From positions 496,001-560,000 of the forward strand of contig NZ_CP017774.1 in NCBI RefSeq assembly GCF_001857965.1: DNA of 64,000 nt, in the 5' to 3' direction. The DNA is from Flavobacterium commune (lineage in GTDB: Bacteria > Bacteroidota > Bacteroidia > Flavobacteriales > Flavobacteriaceae). This document shows positions 46,684 through 54,984 of the stretch, piece by piece. Position numbers and translations under genes: made by a program. The notes below the pieces were generated by a model, which did not search any database, was not told the DNA's origin, and saw nothing but the letters and a program-made list of their open reading frames with translations. How positions within the stretch are numbered: position 1 is the first letter of the stretch; every line of letters begins with the position of its first letter.

Positions 46684-46811
46684 TGAAAAAAGAAAATCTT
46701 CCGTCAAAAATATGTTTGGTTTGCAAGCGACCTTTTAATTGGCGGAAAAAATGGGAAAAAGTTTGGGATGAAGTCAAATATTGTAGTGAAAAATGCAAAA
46801 GGAACAAATAA
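46683..46811 (+). CDS. DUF2256 small zinc-ribbon-like protein (42 aa)
   Basis: A tiny gene: ATG at 46683 overlaps the AarF stop by one base and TAA is at 46809-46811. The product has two Cys pairs, C11-x2-C14 (ICLVCKRPF) and C34-x3-C38 (YCSEKCK), around FNWRKKWEKVWDEVKY, the signature of DUF2256. It should bind one zinc ion. Family members are commonly encoded next to cryptochrome or photolyase genes, exactly as here. The last 19 bases overlap the cryptochrome start, so the two are coupled. The function is unknown. Confidence 0.9.
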   Translation: MKKENLPSKICLVCKRPFNWRKKWEKVWDEVKYCSEKCKRNK

Positions 46812-48271
46812 ATGTGGTTTGGTTTAAAAGAGACCTTCGTTTACAGGATAACGAAGCGATTTTTAATGCTGTACAGTCAGGTAAACCTACATTGTTGTTA
46901 TATGTATTTGAAAAATCACTCGAAAATGATCCACATTATAGCCCAAGGCACTGGAATTTTATCAAACAATCTCTTGTTGACATCAATAAACAATTAAAAA
47001 AATCAAATACCCATGTTTTGGCAGTAACTTCAGAAGTGAATGCTGTTTTCAATACGCTTCAGGAATTCTACAAGATAGATACTGTTTTTTCGCATCAGGA
47101 AACCGGTTTAAAAATCACTTACGAAAGAGATAAAGCTTTCAAACGATTTTGTAAAAACAATCAAATCAATTGGGTCGAGAATATTAACAATGGAATTTTC
47201 AGAGGATTGAAAGACCGAAACGATTGGGTTTCTAAATGGGAAAAATACATGAACGCTCCCCTATTTATTTTTGATCCGAAAGCAGAAAATTTTCTCTCCT
47301 CGGAAGCAATAAATGAACTCGAAAAGACATTAGAAAAAACGAATTTAGAAACTATTCCAGATACTGTTTTCCAAAAAGGGGGCAGTGCAATGGGCTATAA
47401 ATATTTAGAAAATTTCCTTGAAGAACGCTATTACAATTATAGTTCACATATCTCAAAACCTGTATTAGCGAGAAGAAGTTGCAGCAGATTATCTCCTTAC
47501 ATTGCCTGGGGAAATCTATCATCCAGACAAGTTTTGCAAAAAGTGGCAACGTTTAGATTGACTTGCAGCCATAAAAAACAAATCGATTCTTTTGTATCCA
47601 GACTTACCTGGCAGGCACATTTCATTCAAAAATTTGAAATGGAAGAAATCATGGAGTTTGAAAGTATCAACAAAGGCTTTCATTTGCTAAAAAAGAAAAT
47701 CAAACCCGATTATATTTCAGCATGGAAAACAGGACAAACAGGATTTCCGCTAATTGATGCTTCAATGCGCTGCCTGAATGAGACCGGTTATCTGAACTTT
47801 AGAATGCGCGCCATGTTAGTTTCATTTTTCACACATAATTTATGGCAGCCCTGGCAGGAAGCGACACAACATTTATCACAAATGTTCTTGGATTTTGAAC
47901 CCGGAATTCATTTTCCACAGTTGCAAATGCAGGCCGGTGAAACCGGAGTCAATATGTTACGCATTTACAATCCCATAAAAAACAGTTACGAGCACGATCC
48001 TGATGGTGAATTTATAAAAAAATGGGTACCGGAGTTAAGTCATTTGCCAACAGCATTTGTACACGAACCCTATAAAATGACTTATTTAGACCAAAAATTT
48101 AACAATTTTGAAATAGGCATCAACTATCCGAAACCAATTGTTGATATGGAACGGACACGAAAATTTGCCAGTGATTTTTTATGGAAAATGAAAAAGAATC
48201 CATTAGTAAAAGAAGAAAGTTTCCGTATCCTGAAATTACACACCATGGCGGATATTGGCGATAATGAATAA
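46793..48271 (+). CDS. Atypical cryptochrome/photolyase-family flavoprotein
   Basis: 492 residues. N-terminal Rossmann antenna domain (NVVWFKRDLRLQDNEAIF), then the FAD domain with LSPYIAWGNLSSRQVL, FVSRLTWQAHFIQKF, TGFPLIDASMRCLNETGYLNFRMRAMLVSFF. The strongly conserved WQW of photolyases, which includes electron-transfer and lesion-contact tryptophans, is replaced: P375-Q376-L377 in HFPQLQMQAGETG. FAD-binding elements remain, so it probably binds FAD but differs in light chemistry or substrate. It starts inside the DUF2256 gene and is followed by DUF2805, SDR and folE genes. I call it a cryptochrome-like protein rather than a repair enzyme. Confidence 0.87.
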   Translation: MQKEQINVVWFKRDLRLQDNEAIFNAVQSGKPTLLLYVFEKSLENDPHYSPRHWNFIKQSLVDINKQLKKSNTHVLAVTSEVNAVFNTLQEFYKIDTVFSHQETGLKITYERDKAFKRFCKNNQINWVENINNGIFRGLKDRNDWVSKWEKYMNAPLFIFDPKAENFLSSEAINELEKTLEKTNLETIPDTVFQKGGSAMGYKYLENFLEERYYNYSSHISKPVLARRSCSRLSPYIAWGNLSSRQVLQKVATFRLTCSHKKQIDSFVSRLTWQAHFIQKFEMEEIMEFESINKGFHLLKKKIKPDYISAWKTGQTGFPLIDASMRCLNETGYLNFRMRAMLVSFFTHNLWQPWQEATQHLSQMFLDFEPGIHFPQLQMQAGETGVNMLRIYNPIKNSYEHDPDGEFIKKWVPELSHLPTAFVHEPYKMTYLDQKFNNFEIGINYPKPIVDMERTRKFASDFLWKMKKNPLVKEESFRILKLHTMADIGDNE

Positions 48272-48328
48272 TAATTAAGTCCCAATTGCAACAGCAAAAA
48301 TAAATTTCAAATTCAAATAAAAAATATC

Positions 48329-48613
48329 GTGACTACAAAAAAAGAACTTACTGATTTAGACAAAGACCGTATTATAGAAATGGCCTGGGAAGACCGAACC
48401 ACTTTTGAAGCAATTCAACTGCAATTCGGACTAAAAGAACAAGAAGTTATCGAGCTGATGCGCACCGAAATGAAAGCTTCTAGTTTTAGAATGTGGCGCG
48501 AAAGGGTTCAAGGCCGTAAAACAAAACACGAAAAACTGAGGATTTTCAATGAAGGTCGTTTTAAATGCAGCAGACAGAGACAAATTAACAACAACAAAAT
48601 TTCGAAACGATAA
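48329..48613 (+). CDS. DUF2805 / TIGR03643 family protein, GTG start
   Basis: 94 residues starting with GTG at 48329 (TTKKELTDLDKDRIIEMAWE). The sequence EDRTTFEAIQLQFGLKEQEVIELMR looks like a helix-turn-helix, then EMKASSFRMWRERVQGR is a strongly conserved block of TIGR03643, followed by a basic C-terminal tail. The family is typically found next to cryptochrome/photolyase genes. A DNA-binding role is plausible but not shown. It is 57 bases behind the cryptochrome and 23 bases before the SDR gene, so it is part of the cluster. Confidence 0.85.
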   Translation: MTTKKELTDLDKDRIIEMAWEDRTTFEAIQLQFGLKEQEVIELMRTEMKASSFRMWRERVQGRKTKHEKLRIFNEGRFKCSRQRQINNNKISKR

Positions 48614-48636
48614 TTCGATAAAAAAGTATTTCAACC

Positions 48637-49320
48637 ATGAAAAACATCGTCATCATAGGAGGCAGCAAAGGAATTGGAAATACGATTCTGCAACAACAAC
48701 TAGCAACTAATTTCATTTATAACATCAGCAGAAATGCGCCTGATACTACACATACTAATCTTAAACATTACAGCATTGACATATTACAAGATGTACTTCC
48801 TGAAATTGAATCTATTGACACCTTAATCTATTGCCCCGGTTCCATCAACCTGAAACCTATCGGCAGTTTGAGCATAGACGATTTTAGAAATGATTTTGAA
48901 ATAAATGTTATTGGAGCCGTTAAATGTATTCAGAAATACTTGCCTCAATTGAAAAAAGGAAATCATCCATCGATTCTTTTATTTAGCACAGTGGCGGCCA
49001 AATTAGGAATGCCGTTTCATGCCAGTATTGCAACGGCAAAATCAGGAGTTGAAGGACTGGTAAAATCGTTGGGAGCCGAATTGGCTTCAGTAGTACGCAT
49101 CAATGCCATTGCTCCTACGATTACTGAAACTTCACTCTCGGCTAATATTCTTAGAAATGATCGAATGAAAGAAAACATGATAGAACGTCATCCGATGAAA
49201 AGCTATTTGAAACCGGAAGAAGTTGCCGATATGGCTGATTTTTTAATTTCAGAAAAAGCAAAATCTATTTCAGGGCAAGTGTTCGAAATGGATTATGGAA
49301 TAGTAACTTTTAAAATTTAA
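48637..49320 (+). CDS. SDR-family protein lacking the catalytic tyrosine
   Basis: 227 residues with the NAD(P)-binding GGSKGIGN motif (residues 8-15) and LLFSTVAAKLG with the usual Ser. The classical YxxxK is I131-A-T-A-K135 in FHASIATAKSGVEGL, so the catalytic Tyr is absent while Lys remains. RINAIAPTITETSL and the end GQVFEMDYG are normal. Either another residue replaces the Tyr or the protein no longer acts as a standard dehydrogenase. It is in the cryptochrome cluster and precedes folE by 12 bases. A pterin-linked role would suit the neighbourhood but is inference. Confidence 0.8.
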   Translation: MKNIVIIGGSKGIGNTILQQQLATNFIYNISRNAPDTTHTNLKHYSIDILQDVLPEIESIDTLIYCPGSINLKPIGSLSIDDFRNDFEINVIGAVKCIQKYLPQLKKGNHPSILLFSTVAAKLGMPFHASIATAKSGVEGLVKSLGAELASVVRINAIAPTITETSLSANILRNDRMKENMIERHPMKSYLKPEEVADMADFLISEKAKSISGQVFEMDYGIVTFKI

Positions 49321-49332
49321 ATACAAAACAAC

Positions 49333-49944
49333 ATGATAAAAGAAATGAAAAGTTACGAAAAAATCGAACAATACGATACGGAAATAACAGAATCACTGGC
49401 AGACAATTATAGAATAATCATTGATAATTTAGGTGAAGATGTAACCAGAGAAGGTCTAGAAAAAACACCGGAACGTGTAGCCAAAGCCATGCAATATTTA
49501 ACTCATGGCTACGGATTGGATCCGTTAGAGATATTGAAATCAGCCTTATTTACCGAAGAACACCAGCAAATGATTGTGGTAAAAGACATCGAAGTATATT
49601 CGATGTGTGAACACCATATGTTGCCTTTTTTTGGAAAAGCTCATGTAGCATACATTCCGAATGGCAAAATTGTAGGACTGAGTAAAATTCCAAGAGTGGT
49701 TGATGCCTACGCCCGCAGAATGCAGGTTCAGGAACGGTTGACCGATCAAATTAAAAATTGTATTCAGGAAGCCTTGAACCCGCTTGGTGTTGCCGTTGTT
49801 ATTGAAGCACAACATATGTGCATGCAAATGCGAGGGATTCAAAAACAAAATTCTGTTACCACCACTTCTTCTTTCACGGGTGCTTTTGAAAAAGACAAAA
49901 CCAGAAAAGAATTTATCAGTTTAGTTTCTAATAAATTAAGCTAA
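49333..49944 (+). CDS. folE: GTP cyclohydrolase I
   Basis: 203 residues. The enzyme turns GTP into dihydroneopterin triphosphate, the first step of folate and pterin synthesis. Zinc ligands are Cys and His in [13 protein letters not shown] (near residue 95) and Cys in [29 protein letters not shown] and [16 protein letters not shown] are conserved. Two in-frame ATGs (49333 and 49345) are possible starts. Within a cryptochrome/photolyase cluster it may raise supply of methenyl-tetrahydrofolate or other pterin antenna pigments. Whether the genome has another copy cannot be seen. Confidence 0.95.
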   Translation: MIKEMKSYEKIEQYDTEITESLADNYRIIIDNLGEDVTREGLEKTPERVAKAMQYLTHGYGLDPLEILKSALFTEEHQQMIVVKDIEVYSMCEHHMLPFFGKAHVAYIPNGKIVGLSKIPRVVDAYARRMQVQERLTDQIKNCIQEALNPLGVAVVIEAQHMCMQMRGIQKQNSVTTTSSFTGAFEKDKTRKEFISLVSNKLS

Positions 49945-49960
49945 TTTTAAATTAAAAACC

Positions 49961-51379
49961 ATGAAAATTCTCTTAACAGGTGCAACAGGTTACATCGGGA
50001 AACGGCTCCTGCCTATTTTGGTAGCGCAGGGACACGAGATTATTTGTTGCGTAAGAGATAAAAACCGGTTTTATTGTCCCAAAGAATTTGAGAATAACGT
50101 CAGCGTGATTGAAATTGATTTTCTAAATCAGCAAAGTTTAAATGCCATCCCAAACGATATTGATGCCGCTTATTATCTCATACATTCCATGTCGGGTGCT
50201 GCTTCAAATTATGATGAGTTAGAAAGTATTTCGGCTAAAAATTTTGTAGAAAGACTCAATCAAACTTCTGCCAAACAAGTAATTTATTTGAGCGGAATAG
50301 TAAATGACCAATCGCTCTCCAAACATTTATCTTCCCGAAAAAATATGGAAACTATTTTAGGCACAGGTACTTTTGCATTAACCACCTTAAGAGCAGGAAT
50401 TATTGTGGGTTCCGGCAGTGCTTCTTTTGAAATTATTCGGGATTTAGTAAACAAACTTCCTGTAATGATTACGCCAAAATGGCTCAATACCAAATGTCAG
50501 CCCATTGCTATAACTGATGTTTTGGAATTCCTGACCAAATCCTTGCTGAATCCCCTAACCTATCATCAGAGTTTTGATATTGGCGGCCCTGATATTCTGA
50601 CCTACAAAGAAATGTTATTGGGTTTTGCCAAAGCTAAAAACCTAAAAAGATGGATTTTTACAATTCCTGTGATGACTCCCAAATTATCTTCTTATTGGTT
50701 GTATTTTGTTACCTCAACTTCGTACAAACTCGCTACAGCCTTAGTCAGCAGCATGAAAGTAAAAGTGATTTGCCGAGATACGAAAATCAACGATTTATTA
50801 GGAGTCCAACCCATGACTTACGAGCAAGCTTTATCAAGAGCTTTGATAAAAGTAGAAGAAGATCAAGTAGCATCCAGTTGGAAAGATTCCTTAATCAGTG
50901 GAAGATTTAGCAACAATATTTCGGAATACCTGAAAGTACCTAAAAAAGATTGTTTTATTGATAGACGAAAAATGGAAATTGTGAATCGGAATTTTACTAT
51001 TGAACGTATCTGGTCTATTGGTGGAGAAACCGGTTGGTATTATGGGGATTGGCTGTGGAACATCAGAGGTTTTATTGATAAATTATTTGGAGGTGTAGGA
51101 CTAAGACGAGGACGAACCAATAAACATAGTATTCACGCTGGAGATGTATTGGATTTTTGGCGCGTTTTGTATGCCAATAAAGAAGAAGGTAAATTAATTT
51201 TATTTGCCGAAATGAAACTACCAGGTGAAGCCTGGCTGGAATTCAAAATCATTGGAAACACTCTTTATCAATCGGCGACTTTTAGACCCAGAGGCATTTG
51301 GGGAAAATTGTATTGGTATTCCGTCTTACCGTTTCATGGGTTTATTTTTAATGGAATGCTGCGAAGATTGATAAAATAA
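49961..51379 (+). CDS. SDR-type oxidoreductase with C-terminal DUF2867 domain
   Basis: 472 residues. The N-terminal half is an NmrA/SDR-like Rossmann fold (ILLTGATGYIGKRLLPIL, residues 3-20) with YLIHSMSGAASNYDELE and GGPDILTYKEMLLGF. The C-terminal part (about 320-470) is DUF2867, with WSIGGETGWYYGDWLWNIRG, AGDVLDFWRVLYAN and KLPGEAWLEFKI, a steroid-binding-like fold. Domain fusions of this kind recur beside photolyase genes in several groups. The substrate is unknown. It is the last gene of the + strand cluster, 16 bases behind folE. Confidence 0.85.
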   Translation: MKILLTGATGYIGKRLLPILVAQGHEIICCVRDKNRFYCPKEFENNVSVIEIDFLNQQSLNAIPNDIDAAYYLIHSMSGAASNYDELESISAKNFVERLNQTSAKQVIYLSGIVNDQSLSKHLSSRKNMETILGTGTFALTTLRAGIIVGSGSASFEIIRDLVNKLPVMITPKWLNTKCQPIAITDVLEFLTKSLLNPLTYHQSFDIGGPDILTYKEMLLGFAKAKNLKRWIFTIPVMTPKLSSYWLYFVTSTSYKLATALVSSMKVKVICRDTKINDLLGVQPMTYEQALSRALIKVEEDQVASSWKDSLISGRFSNNISEYLKVPKKDCFIDRRKMEIVNRNFTIERIWSIGGETGWYYGDWLWNIRGFIDKLFGGVGLRRGRTNKHSIHAGDVLDFWRVLYANKEEGKLILFAEMKLPGEAWLEFKIIGNTLYQSATFRPRGIWGKLYWYSVLPFHGFIFNGMLRRLIK

Positions 51380-51765
51380 CCCCATTTTTGTCGTTCCTCC
51401 TTTGTTACCAATGACGTTTTTATTAAAAGCAAAATCTGGTTTACAAATTTTCTTCTTTGCTTGATCAAAAAAGAAACAAAAAAATCAAGTCTTACGCTTC
51501 CTCGTCGGTCAAATTAGTTTTCGAATACTAAAAGAAAAGAACTCTCCGCCGCGGCGGATCAAACAGCTTTTCTTTTTGCGTATTCTTCAAACATTTGACA
51601 CTCTACTGCGAAAGCTAAGGACAATTGAAACCTACAAAAAACAACAATTTGATTTACAACAAAATAAAAACAAAAAAGTCATATAAGTTTTTTAACCTTT
51701 AAGAAATTAAATCACAAAAGACTAAATGAAACTTAATTCCTTAATGGTTTTATATTTTTTTTTAA
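51380..51765. other. Convergent intergenic region with repeat-like element and GC palindrome
   Basis: 386 bases between two convergent operons. The first part has CTTGATcaaaaaa...ATCAAG arms (51462-51489). The central 14-base palindrome TCCGCCGCGGCGGA (51545-51558) stands out in AT-rich DNA and shares CGCCGCGGCG with the sucC terminator. The composition and the CGAATACTAA...GCGTATTCTT arms around the palindrome resemble repeat elements I recall from other flavobacterial intergenic regions. No gene was found. Confidence 0.5.
51545..51558. repeat. 14-base GC-rich perfect palindrome
   Basis: TCCGCCGCGGCGGA is its own reverse complement. No T tract follows, so it is not a clear terminator by itself, but it lies where the convergent transcripts should end. 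Confidence 0.6.
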
Positions 51766-53061
51766 CTACTTCAAAATTCCAGCCTTATAAGTCGCAACTG
51801 CTCTGTCTCTTGCCATAGCATGATCGACCATTGGTTCGCCATAACCCAAATCGAATTCAGGAATCCATTTACGGATGTAAATTCCTTTTTCGTCAAACTT
51901 TTTTAATTGAATATCAGGATTAAAAACCCTGAAATAAGGGGCTGCATCACAGCCTGTTCCGGCTGCCCATTGCCAGTTGCCCACATTGGCCGACAAATCA
52001 TAATCCAATAATTTCTCGGCAAAATAAGCTTCGCCCCATTGCCATTGAATCAACAAATGTTTGCACAAAAAACTTGCAACAACCATACGAACACGATTGT
52101 GCATATAACCTGTTTCATTCAGCTGACGCATTCCGGCATCGACCATTGGATAACCTGTGTTTCCGGCACACCAGCGTTTAAAATCTTCCTCATTATTGCG
52201 CCATTGAATTCCATCATAATCGGACTTAAAATTCTGGGTCACCACTTTTGGAAAATGATAGAGAATTTGCATAAAAAACTCACGCCAAATCAATTCGCTC
52301 AAAAAAACCTGATTTGTTTTTGCTGCAAAATTGACCATTTTTCGAATGCTTACCGTTCCAAAACGCAAATGTGGCGACAAATACGAAGTGGAATCTACCG
52401 CCGGAAAATCGCGGGTTTCCTGATAATTCTTAAGATTATCGAGAGAAAATGGCTTTACTCTTATTGTGCTTTTTTCAAAACCAATTTGTTCCAAGGAAGG
52501 AAAACTGAAATTGCTTTTATAAAAATTAGAAAACAACTCAGAAGTATCATATTCCCTGAGCGGAGTCATTGTTTGAAACTTCTCCAACCATTTATTTTTA
52601 TAAGGCGTATAAACCGTATAGGGCAATCCATCAGCTTTTGTGATTTCTTTTTCTTCAAAAATTACCTGATCTTTAAAAGAATAGCTAATGCTTTTATTGG
52701 TCTCTAATAATTGACAAATGGCTTCGTCGCGGTTGATAGCAAAAGGTTCGTAATCTTTATTGAAAAAAACTTCTTTTATATCGAACTCACTAATTAATTC
52801 CTTCCAAACTACTACCGTTTTTCCTTTTTTGATTAAAATAGAACTTCCTATTTCATTAAGTTGACTATTTATTTTAGAAAGTGATTCATGGATAAAAGCG
52901 ACCCTTGCATCTTCTTTAGGTAAAGAATCCAGAATAGCTTCATCAAAAATAAATAATGGGATTACCGGAAAATTAGATTTTAAAGCATGAAATAATCCAA
53001 TGTTATCTTCGAGTCGTAAATCACGTCTGAACCAAAAAATAGAAACCGCTGTTTTTGCCAT
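51766..53061 (-). CDS. phrB: Class I cyclobutane pyrimidine dimer photolyase
   Basis: 431 residues. The enzyme uses blue light and FADH- to split UV-induced pyrimidine dimers. It has the antenna domain (SIFWFRRDLRLEDNIG), LSPHLRFGTVSIRKM, LIWREFFMQILYHFP, GYPMVDAGMRQLNETGYMHNRVRM and the intact ANVGNWQWAAGTGCDAAPYFRVFNP with the tryptophans missing from the cryptochrome-like protein. It should be fully functional. The start overlaps the SRPBCC stop by one base, so it is the last gene of the crtI-led set and probably coregulated with carotenoid synthesis. Confidence 0.95.
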   Translation of the reverse strand: MAKTAVSIFWFRRDLRLEDNIGLFHALKSNFPVIPLFIFDEAILDSLPKEDARVAFIHESLSKINSQLNEIGSSILIKKGKTVVVWKELISEFDIKEVFFNKDYEPFAINRDEAICQLLETNKSISYSFKDQVIFEEKEITKADGLPYTVYTPYKNKWLEKFQTMTPLREYDTSELFSNFYKSNFSFPSLEQIGFEKSTIRVKPFSLDNLKNYQETRDFPAVDSTSYLSPHLRFGTVSIRKMVNFAAKTNQVFLSELIWREFFMQILYHFPKVVTQNFKSDYDGIQWRNNEEDFKRWCAGNTGYPMVDAGMRQLNETGYMHNRVRMVVASFLCKHLLIQWQWGEAYFAEKLLDYDLSANVGNWQWAAGTGCDAAPYFRVFNPDIQLKKFDEKGIYIRKWIPEFDLGYGEPMVDHAMARDRAVATYKAGILK

Positions 53062-53522
53062 TATTTAGAATTGAAAATTTCGTTAACTTTTTTCTCCCTG
53101 TACTCAAATATTTCTTTGAGTTTGTGTTTAACAACCAAAGTATTCATCATACGACCAAGAAATCCAAAAGGCAACGCATAATGAACCAAATCGGTCATTT
53201 TTACGCCGTTTTCAGTCGGTTCAAAAAAATGTTTGTGATGCCATAAAGCATAAGGCCCAAAACGTTGTTCGTCTATAAAATAACTGCCTTCTTTAACAAT
53301 GGTAATTTCAGTAACCCAAGGTAATTTGATTCCCAAAAGCGGAGAAACTTTGTATTGAATGATTTGACCGGCATACATGTTTTTTTCGTCAAAATCAGTG
53401 ATTTGAAATCCCATAGTTTTGGGAGTTATTTTTTGCAGATTGCGTGGACTGGAAAAAAATGCCCAACATTCTTCAATCGAAGCATTGACATGTTGAACTG
53501 TTTGTTTAGAATATACTTTCAT
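53061..53522 (-). CDS. SRPBCC-fold (START/Bet v1-like) protein
   Basis: 153 residues from the ATG at 53520-53522 (complement), beginning MKVYSKQTVQHVNASIEECW. An upstream start at 53639 runs through a repeat-like element and was rejected. AFFSSPRNLQKITPKTMGFQI, LPWVTEITIVKEGSYFID and GPYALWHHKHFF match the SRPBCC family that often accompanies photolyase genes in Bacteroidetes. It may bind a hydrophobic ligand, such as a carotenoid precursor or a cofactor, though this is not established. Its stop overlaps the photolyase start by one base. Confidence 0.85.
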   Translation of the reverse strand: MKVYSKQTVQHVNASIEECWAFFSSPRNLQKITPKTMGFQITDFDEKNMYAGQIIQYKVSPLLGIKLPWVTEITIVKEGSYFIDEQRFGPYALWHHKHFFEPTENGVKMTDLVHYALPFGFLGRMMNTLVVKHKLKEIFEYREKKVNEIFNSK

Positions 53523-53523
53523 G

Positions 53524-53676
53524 AGTTTATTTTTTAGACCAAGTGAGGTTTGCGTTAGGGATAGTAGTGAAAATCCTTTATGTTTTTTCTTTAAAAACAT
53601 AAAGATTGTAACGAATAGCCAGACCTTTTTAAAAAACATTTTTCTTGTTTTTTAAAAAGGTAACGCCCTAATTATG
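53524..53676. repeat. Repeat-like non-coding element in the carotenoid operon
   Basis: The minus strand reads GGGCGTTACC at its beginning and ATCCCTAACGC near its end (53549-53560 on the plus strand GCGTTAGGGA). A perfect 14-base inverted repeat, CCTTTTTAAAAAAC (53624-53637) and GTTTTTTAAAAAGG (53647-53660), lies inside. CTTTATGTTTTTT...AAAAACATAAAG forms another arm pair. The pattern resembles a widespread flavobacterial dispersed repeat that I recall but cannot check. Confidence 0.55.
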
Positions 53677-54117
53677 CTACATTTTAAAATACTTAAATGG
53701 TACAAAAAGCATCCCGAAACATTCTCCGTCTTCTTTTCCCAAATGTTTATGATGTACTTTATGGGCTTTGCGTAAACCAATCAGGTATTTGTTTTTAGTG
53801 TTTTTAAACCACTTGAAACGCTGATGAATCAAAACGTCATGAATCATAAAATAACAAAAACCATAGATAGTAATTCCCAGACCGATGAAAAATAAATAGT
53901 TGATTCCGCCCTCGACACCAAAGTAAAAAAGTACGATACTGGGAATGGCAAAAATGACAAAAAAGATATCGTTGCGTTCAAAAATATGCTCGTACTTGGG
54001 TTGGTGATGATCGGCATGAAAATACCACATGAGCCCGTGCATCACGTATTTGTGCGTGAGCCAGGTGACACATTCCATAAAAAGAAAAACGCCCAATGTA
54101 ATTAAAAATGAAATCAT
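53677..54117 (-). CDS. crtZ: Beta-carotene hydroxylase (fatty-acid-hydroxylase/sterol-desaturase superfamily)
   Basis: 146 residues. All four histidine clusters that hold the di-iron centre are visible: THKYVMHG, HADHHQPK, MIHDVLIHQRF and HKVHHKHLG. Three to four membrane segments lie between them (FLITLGVFLFMECVTWL, FFVIFAIPSIVLFYFGV). Its size and motifs match bacterial CrtZ, which hydroxylates beta-ionone rings to give zeaxanthin. The substrate requires a lycopene cyclase, which is not in this window. It follows crtB by 24 bases and is separated from the SRPBCC gene by 154 bases of repeat-like DNA. Confidence 0.88.
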   Translation of the reverse strand: MISFLITLGVFLFMECVTWLTHKYVMHGLMWYFHADHHQPKYEHIFERNDIFFVIFAIPSIVLFYFGVEGGINYLFFIGLGITIYGFCYFMIHDVLIHQRFKWFKNTKNKYLIGLRKAHKVHHKHLGKEDGECFGMLFVPFKYFKM

Positions 54118-54141
54118 TTTTTAGTGTTTAAAATCGTTTAT

Positions 54142-54984
54142 TTATTCGACCAGTCGCAACTTATAAGTAACGAAAGATTGTGCTAAAAGCGTAGCTTTAG
54201 TATAATTAGAAACCCGGATTCGGGCATTTCCAATCTCTTTACATGGTGTGTTTTCGAGTTTTTTTAATAGCTTTTTATAATACACATAAGCCGTGTAAAC
54301 GCCAAATTTAGCTTCAATAGGCAATTTAACAATTCCCTGATAGGCAATTCTGAAATCTTCTTTGATTTCATTAATGATGGCTTTTTTTGCATTTTCATCA
54401 AAAGAATTCAAATCGACTCCCGGAAAATAATTCCGATTCAGAATCAAATTATCATCTTTTAAATCACGAAGGAAATTTACTTTTTGGAAAGCAGAGCCCA
54501 ATCGCATAGCTTCGTCTTTCAATTCCTCATATTTATGCTCTTTTCCGGACACAAAAACTTTCAGACACATTAAGCCTACCACATCGGCTGAACCGTAAAT
54601 GTATTCTTCGTATTCGTCTTTAGAATTGTAATCTAATTTGATTAAATCCATTTTCATGCTCTTCAAAAAAGCCTGAATCAAATCGTCTGAAATATTATAT
54701 TGCTTAACCGTTTGCTGGAACGAATTCAAAATAGGATTCAAACTTATGCCGGAATTATAGGCTTTGTAATATTCTTTTTCGAAATCGTTAATTAAATTTT
54801 CTTTGTCAAAACCATGAAAAGAATCGACAATTTCGTCTGCAAAACGCACAAATCCGTAAATGCTGTAAATAGCATCTCTGATGCTTGGCGAAAGCATATA
54901 TACCGCCAATGAAAACGAAGTACTGTAGTTTTTAGTCACTAACCTACTGCATTTAAAAGAAACATCGTCAAATAATTGCTTCAT
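54142..54984 (-). CDS. crtB: Phytoene synthase
   Basis: 280 residues. CrtB condenses two geranylgeranyl diphosphates into phytoene. The two Asp-rich metal-binding motifs are present: YGFVRFADEIVDSFHGF (near residue 50) and FLRDLKDDNLILNRNYFP (near residue 165). YMLSPSIRDAIYSIYGFVR is typical of squalene/phytoene synthases. The start overlaps the crtI stop by four bases (ATGA), so the genes are coupled. It is distinct from squalene synthase because of its partnership with crtI. Confidence 0.94.
   Translation of the reverse strand: MKQLFDDVSFKCSRLVTKNYSTSFSLAVYMLSPSIRDAIYSIYGFVRFADEIVDSFHGFDKENLINDFEKEYYKAYNSGISLNPILNSFQQTVKQYNISDDLIQAFLKSMKMDLIKLDYNSKDEYEEYIYGSADVVGLMCLKVFVSGKEHKYEELKDEAMRLGSAFQKVNFLRDLKDDNLILNRNYFPGVDLNSFDENAKKAIINEIKEDFRIAYQGIVKLPIEAKFGVYTAYVYYKKLLKKLENTPCKEIGNARIRVSNYTKATLLAQSFVTYKLRLVE

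Noticed and set aside
46793..48271. Second CPD photolyase
   Set aside because: The WQW tryptophans needed for photolyase function are replaced, so a cryptochrome-like label is safer.
52039..52707. 222-residue plus-strand frame inside the photolyase gene
   Set aside because: It is antisense to a clear photolyase with all motifs. Its composition is not protein-like.
53523..53639. Longer SRPBCC protein starting at 53639
   Set aside because: The extra 39 codons run through a structured repeat-like element. Homologues begin near MKVYSKQTV.
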